From Strongylocentrotus pallidus (taxonomy: Eukaryota; Echinodermata; Echinoidea; Camarodonta; Strongylocentrotidae), in the NCBI GenBank assembly GCA_030265145.1, contig JARBES010000129.1, forward strand, positions 24,711,841 to 24,737,702: a stretch of DNA of 25,862 nucleotides. The letters run 5' to 3'. The translations under genes were made by a program, and so were the position numbers. The notes beneath the pieces are model-generated. The model searched no databases, was not told where the DNA came from, and saw only the letters and a list, made by a program, of their open reading frames with translations. This document shows positions 1-25,862 of this stretch, one piece after another. Position 1 is the stretch's first letter; each line of letters begins with the position of its first letter.

Positions 1-20513
<20,513 letters not shown>

Positions 20514-21973
20514 TAAGATGTAGTATTCCAAGAGAAGATTCCCGAAAATCGGTTATGTCGCAATTTTTTCTTCTTCTGTATTCATTAAATATGTGAGTGT
20601 AAATACATTTCATTCAAATGATTAAGTGTTCTTTGTTCATTAGACCTGAAGTTAATGAATTTGTGTAAAGTATGGTTTTTGCATGACAGTTGAAAAATAC
20701 CTTGCACATTTTGGGGATGGGAAGCTTGGGTATAAATGTGGTCCTTTATTGTGATGTTATTTTAATCTGTAATCTATTTTTGGTGTCTTAAAATGGTGGC
20801 TTTGCTTTAAAAAAAAATAGACCTACCGGTAAACCTCATACGGTGCCCTTTCCGGAAGTACTTTTCCTAATAACATGCAACCAATCCCCTTCAGAATTGC
20901 TAATGTAAAGAAAACCAACAATAGGTGCAACTGCTCTTCAAGTACCCTTGTTATCAAGTGCAAGACAGAGAGGCCATGATGAGTAACCTTAACCACACTC
21001 AAGGTCAAGATATTCTATGTGATCTTATATCAGGATGACAAACACCTTCTTGGTACCTCGATGAATTTGACATTGAAAGTGTGTAGACAACAGGTGCTGT
21101 GTGTGTTTGTGGAAGGTTTTCTTGTAATTGACAAACTTCCTGTTGATGTTGTAGTGTGCATGGGGGTTGATGGAAGCATGAGGTGTTAGTACTTGTATTT
21201 ATTAGAGATTGACACTTTCTTCTGACACTGTATCAGAGACTTGAGGCTAGAGAGGTAAATTGTAAGGTTAGTTCTAGGCAGTAATGTGACTACATAAAAG
21301 AACCTTCAAAATTTGTAAGCATTGCTGTTAATGAGCTTGCAAGTTCTAATGCATGAACATTATTTTGTACATTAGAACTAATCATGGGATTCTTTTGTCT
21401 GAAAAAAGGTGTTGTCTTTGCAGATTGACTATTAAATGAACTTTGCCATCACAAAATAAACTAGAAGATTGTGCAAAGAAAACTCACGTTACTAGGTTGT
21501 GCAATCCCAGCCAATTAAATACAGAATTTTGAGAAGATGGCCTTGTTATAACTTCATACTGTCCATACAGATCAGTAGAGCACTTCGCTAAATGCATATG
21601 TTTGCTCTTACTCTTGCACTATAAGGTCTTGTGAACTTATGAAAGTGCAAGTTCAGAACAAATGTTTTGATAAACTTCCTCCAGATGAAATACTAATGAC
21701 CCATTAACCTTATTTCTTTAACTTTAAGAGGAAGTGCTTTACACTGTTTACTGTCTCACTGAAAAAGGGAAAAAGATCATACCTGATGCAATCAGATTGA
21801 TCTAAAGCCATAGAAATTTCAAAATAGCATAATCATTTGTTTAAAATAGATGGAAACCAGCAATAAATATTCATCAGTCACCCTTAAAGGGATTCTTATT
21901 GTAACTTTTTAAAATTTATTAACATGTATTTATTAACCACAAGTGCAAATCTAGACCAAAGTATGCCAGTAGC

Positions 21974-22501
21974 CTTTAATCAACCCAGAGAGGGAAGGGG
22001 AAATCTATTTTCCACCAAGAAAATGTCATTCAAGAAAATGTACAATCATTCAAAATTCGAAATTCATTCTTGCAAAGAGATTATTATCTCCATATAATCT
22101 ATCAAGATTAGCAGTATTTGCATCACCTAGCCAATATATTTACCCTTCACCAATGATACATGATTTTTATTTAAGGTCACAGGATGAGGGAAAAAAATGG
22201 TGATCAGCTATTTTAATCTTTGATGTTGCTCTTTAATCAACCCAGGGGGAAATCTATTTGCCATCTACAAAATTTGATTCCAACATTCCTGTTCAAGAAA
22301 TTCACAATCATTCAAAATTTGAAATTCATTCTTGCAAAGAGATTATTATCTCGATATAATCTATCAAGATTACCGGTAGCAGTATTTGCATCACCTAGCC
22401 AAGGTATTTACCCTTCACCAATGATACATGATTATTATCTAAGGTCACAGGATGAGAGAGAGAAAAAATGGTGATCAGCTATTTTAATCTTTGATGTTGC
22501 T
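21974..22501 (+). repeat. Tandem direct duplication (two units of about 260 bp)
   Basis: Unit 1 (21974-22230) starts ctttaatcaacccag, and unit 2 (22231-22501) starts with the same bases. Both contain tcattcttgcaaagagatta, tatctatcaagatta-like sequence, gcatcacctagccaa, cccttcaccaatgatacatg and aaggtcacaggatgag, and both end ggtgatcagctattttaatc followed by tttgatgttgct. Units differ by scattered substitutions and small indels (an extra ccggta in unit 2, a shorter start in unit 2). The junction is immediate, with no spacer. Confidence 0.93.
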
Positions 22502-23188
22502 CTTTGATGTTAGCATCTTTCCTTCCTCCTGGAGGAAAGGCGTATCAAATGCAGACACTAACATCCTCACCTGAATGTTAACAAGGGATTCTACTGCCAA
22601 TACATCCCTATTGATAGACATGTTCTCTTATCATGCCTCTCCGAAGACCGTCTTAATTTCATGTGCCATCTTTCATTGGTATGTTTTTAATCTTTCCACT
22701 GCCTTAGGCATGTAGACCATCACATTTTTGATATATCAGATATATTGTTTTCAGACAAAAAAGATATCTTGATTTGTAAAGTTCATGATATAGTTTTTTT
22801 CCAAGATGAACAGTGAAAACGGCACTGCGATTGAAAACTTGGCGGCACTACTGCAGTTTAGTTATTTATAAATTTCTTTTTGATTGGGAAAGGGAGGAGG
22901 AGTTGATGGTGTTTGGATTTTCAGTGTGAGATATTGCACCTTTTAAGATATCTAATTCATGACTATTGGGAATGTGTCAGCAAAATTAGCTGTATTTTTA
23001 TTTTTGTATTCAGTCCTCTTTTCCTGACACTATATTTTTTGACAAAGCATATAATTCTGTATCTCTCCAAGGATGAAATCTCCTTGGAACAAAAAAGATA
23101 TTAACGTGTCAGACTTGTGAGATGTACTTCCTGTCTTACATTTGATTCTATTACTCTTCATTCGTGTTTCTATTGATGTAGTACCATG

Positions 23189-23300
23189 GGAGGAGTTGAC
23201 CACATTAATTAAAACATGCACACCCTTAAATCCCAAGTCAACCGAGGAACATTCTCAACTAGTCAGTGACAGACAAAATCTCCGGGTACGCCCAAAGCAT
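23189..23300 (+). repeat. Diverged direct repeat, first copy
   Basis: The stretch gaccacattaattaaaaca, then gaggaacattctc, gtgacaga and cgcccaaag follows the same order as 23796-23905 (gaccacattaattacaaca, aaggaacatcctc, gtgacaga and cacccaagg). Spacing is nearly the same. It may be a short interspersed repeat or an old local duplication. Edges are uncertain. Confidence 0.5.
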
Positions 23301-23795
23301 GCCTCAAGATCCGGGAGATCTCGATCCCAGCTCTGCTTCACAGCTCTATTTTCTAAATAGGTCGTGATTCAATATTAGCTAAAGTCTAGAGGGTGCAATT
23401 ATCAGAGGGTTAGTACAGACCATGTGCCCTTTGCTTTTCTGTAATGTGTTAATGTCACACTTGACATGGTGTTATACCAGACAAAAAGTAATTTGTAACA
23501 ATACAATCAAAACCATCATCAGGTCCAGATAATGTAGGAGGATACATCTTATCTTCCTAGTTCTAGTTGGAATAGTTCTAATAGACTATATCATGTACGA
23601 TAGTGCAAGCATTTTGATATCAGCAAATGACATGCCTGTATTTGCAAGGCTTAGAATAAAATATTGTATGAAGAAATATTAACACACATCATTTTTTTTC
23701 TTGTGTTGTCAAGTCTAATCAGTGAAACTGCTGTTTCGCTGGCTCTATGAGCCGTAGGATGTGACTACTCTTACATCAACAAACAGCAGCTCAAG

Positions 23796-23905
23796 GGAGT
23801 TGCTGACCACATTAATTACAACATTTATTTCCTGATGTCACTTTGATGAAGGAACATCCTCTAATGAAGTGTGACAGATGGAATCTATAGACCCACCCAA
23901 GGGAT
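23796..23905 (+). repeat. Diverged direct repeat, second copy
   Basis: This is the partner of 23189-23300, 607 bp downstream. The strongest shared block is gaccacattaatta, with further matches at ggaacat-ctc, gtgacaga and ccca-g. No coding content is seen. Confidence 0.5.
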
Positions 23906-24532
23906 GATCTAAGACTTACTAGTCTGACATTCCAGACTCAAACTTTGGTTACTCAATATTTGGTAATTTTGTTCATATCGCATGCAGAAGATGATTGGCT
24001 AGTAAACGTGCCATTGGAATGGATTTTGTTTGATTTCAGAGATGAAATAAATTAAGTCTTTATCTTAGCAGGAAGCAGTAAATCTTGTCTTGAGCCCTCA
24101 TAATTGGGAAAAAGATGTTCTTACACAATTACTGAAAGCCTCTAATGAACATCATGAAAATACATTTCCAAGAAATTCTTAGAACTTGGATGACCTTTAC
24201 CTCATTTAGAGTTTCAGGCCTCGTTAGTAGACTAATAATTTACTAGGAGATGTATTCACACATATCAATCATTAATGGTCACTGCCCTGCCAGTTGTTCA
24301 TATCACTAGAAAGGTGTTGTTTAAGGGTGGGGTTGAGAAGGAAACCAAATGTGGTTGCATATAACGCAGTACCTTTGTTCTCTGTAAAGAGACTCCTCAG
24401 GAACCTGTCTTGAGACCACAAGAATATTGATATAAACATTAATTACCAAAATATGCGCAACCAGTGAGTTGTATGTTTAAAATGTAGTTATAAACAAATT
24501 ACATTTTATGTAAAATCTTTTACTGTTGTCTT

Positions 24533-24547
24533 GGGGGGGGGGGGGGG
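24533..24547. repeat. Poly-G run (15 G)
   Basis: An uninterrupted run of 15 G on the + strand within intron 26, following tgttgtctt. It is a second long G run besides 11743-11755. The true length is uncertain because such runs are often miscalled. Confidence 0.9.
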
Positions 24548-25862
24548 CTAAAAGTTGGTAAAATTTAATGGTTCACCCTTTGGTCATTATTATTCCCGTA
24601 TTTATTTTTGAAGAATATCAATGTTGAACAATTCAAAAGCTTGCAGGATGCACTGAAATAAATCTTTAATTAACATTATGGGGTACAAATAAAGATGTAA
24701 CGTTAGCAATTTCACCCGAGCTATTTTTGTATCTTGCATTCCACTACACCTTGCATACAGCTCACCATGCTGAAAATAGAGATAAGAAGAAAATACTATT
24801 ATTCAAATGAATTTAATTATCCCATCCCTAGCTTTCAATTATCTAAACACTCCACCTCTCTGGTGTGCTGTGTCTTCTTGTAATGACTAACAGACAGGTA
24901 AGGTTATGTTTAATGCATGAATCATCTTGGGAGATACTGACTGGGTTGAACTTAGAGAGGTGTCAACAAAAGAATTGAAGTCAATTAAGTAATGTCTAGG
25001 TGCTTTGATGAAGAGAGGTAGAAATAGAGTGGGAGGGAGTGGTGAAAACTTGTGTGTTTCGGGAAACAAGGAGAGAAAAATAGACATTCAGAAAGTAAGT
25101 AAAGAGACAAAAGGATGATGTGGTAGTAGGAAGGAGAGATCATAATGAATCTGATTCATATTTCAATTTATGGCTGACATGATACTAATAATCTCTTGAT
25201 AGGATAAGTAGGTTGTCAAGCATGGTTTTTCCTCCAAATATAGCTGTGATTTTCTCTTCTCTTAGTGTTGATTAGTAGATAGAAAATATTCTTATTCTAT
25301 AGTCATTCACAATACCATTCTTCTGAAAATGGGAAATCTTTGTAGGCATAAATGTTATTACTCCACCAACATAATACAAACAAATAATTGAAGAAAAAAT
25401 GTTCATCAAAGAAAGCATTATACTATTAAACGTGCTTCAATCATCAGATTACCTGAAAGTGCAGCTGTACTCTTAAGTTGACTGTTGAATGTAATTTAAT
25501 CATTCTTCAGATTTTTTTTGGAGAACCCTCTAAATGCCTTTACTATTTGAGGGTATCATGCTGATTTGCTGTAGATGATGCCTACAAATTCAGGCCATTT
25601 AACATTAACCCAGTGGCTATTTCATATATTAGAAATATGAAGTTAAAGAAATCTAAAAAGAGATTAGAATTGGTAAGGTGTGGGATATATATCTTTCATA
25701 TCTTTGAATTGCAGGAGTTTTTTTTTCCCAGTCTAAGGAAAACCCTAGATGTGGGTTATCAGATTAAATCTTTACGCTCAACTTCAGAGTTTATTGAGTC
25801 TGGTCATTTCAACTGGGTCAGATTAGGGGTGATAATCCATCCATTACCTGTAGAAATTTCTT

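Noticed and set aside
22800-23140. Pecanex C-terminal tail exons on the + strand
   Set aside because: Scanned for the conserved RRYLSF and LVFLRNRNPERGS-type motifs between 20504 and the end; none found.
23142-23360. 72-codon open frame as the next pecanex exon or a new gene
   Set aside because: Its sequence does not resemble the expected HVMDDGTNEYKI-type block, the frame does not match phase 2, and it overlaps a diverged repeat.

Overview
The window holds most of one animal gene, read left to right on the + strand: a member of the pecanex family (closest in my recollection to vertebrate PCNX1/2/3). Twenty-six exons join in one continuous frame with GT-AG boundaries. They give about 1,252 codons and are open at both ends: the first exon begins before base 1, and the exons after 20503 lie beyond base 25862. 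The protein order follows the family. First comes a hydrophilic, Ser/Arg-rich, poorly conserved part (exons 1-5, 1-2954). Next is a long multi-pass membrane region (exons 6-18, 3336-10995). Last is the highly conserved pecanex C-terminal domain (exons 19-26, 11366-20503). No other gene is supported on either strand.

The organism looks like an echinoderm, most likely a sea urchin. This is inferred from the AT-rich introns of 0.3-0.7 kb, a protein about as close to vertebrate pecanex as expected for a deuterostome, short palindromic elements ending in GGGCCCYGTTTCATAA, a tRNA-derived SINE, and two strongly diverged versions of one segment, as is common in assemblies of very heterozygous marine invertebrates. 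The species cannot be fixed from the sequence alone.

Region by region: 1-11862 is the ordinary exon-intron body, with old short repeats in the introns. 11863-13565 carries exons 20-22 (copy A). A run of exactly 100 Ns lies at 13629-13728. 13729-15631 repeats exons 20-22 with their introns (copy B), starting inside exon 20. Copies A and B encode identical residues wherever both are present, but differ by about 19 silent changes, and only copy B has a SINE. The best reading is two haplotypes laid end to end by the assembler. A true tandem exon-triplet duplication is the alternative. Exons 23-26 follow at 18326-20503, and then at least 5.36 kb of intron with an internal tandem duplication (21974-22501) and a diverged repeat pair.

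The most notable findings are a textbook minor-spliceosome (U12-type) intron at 10338-10865, the duplicated exon triplet, a decayed copy of the end of exon 25 inside intron 25, and a 33-nt in-frame microexon.
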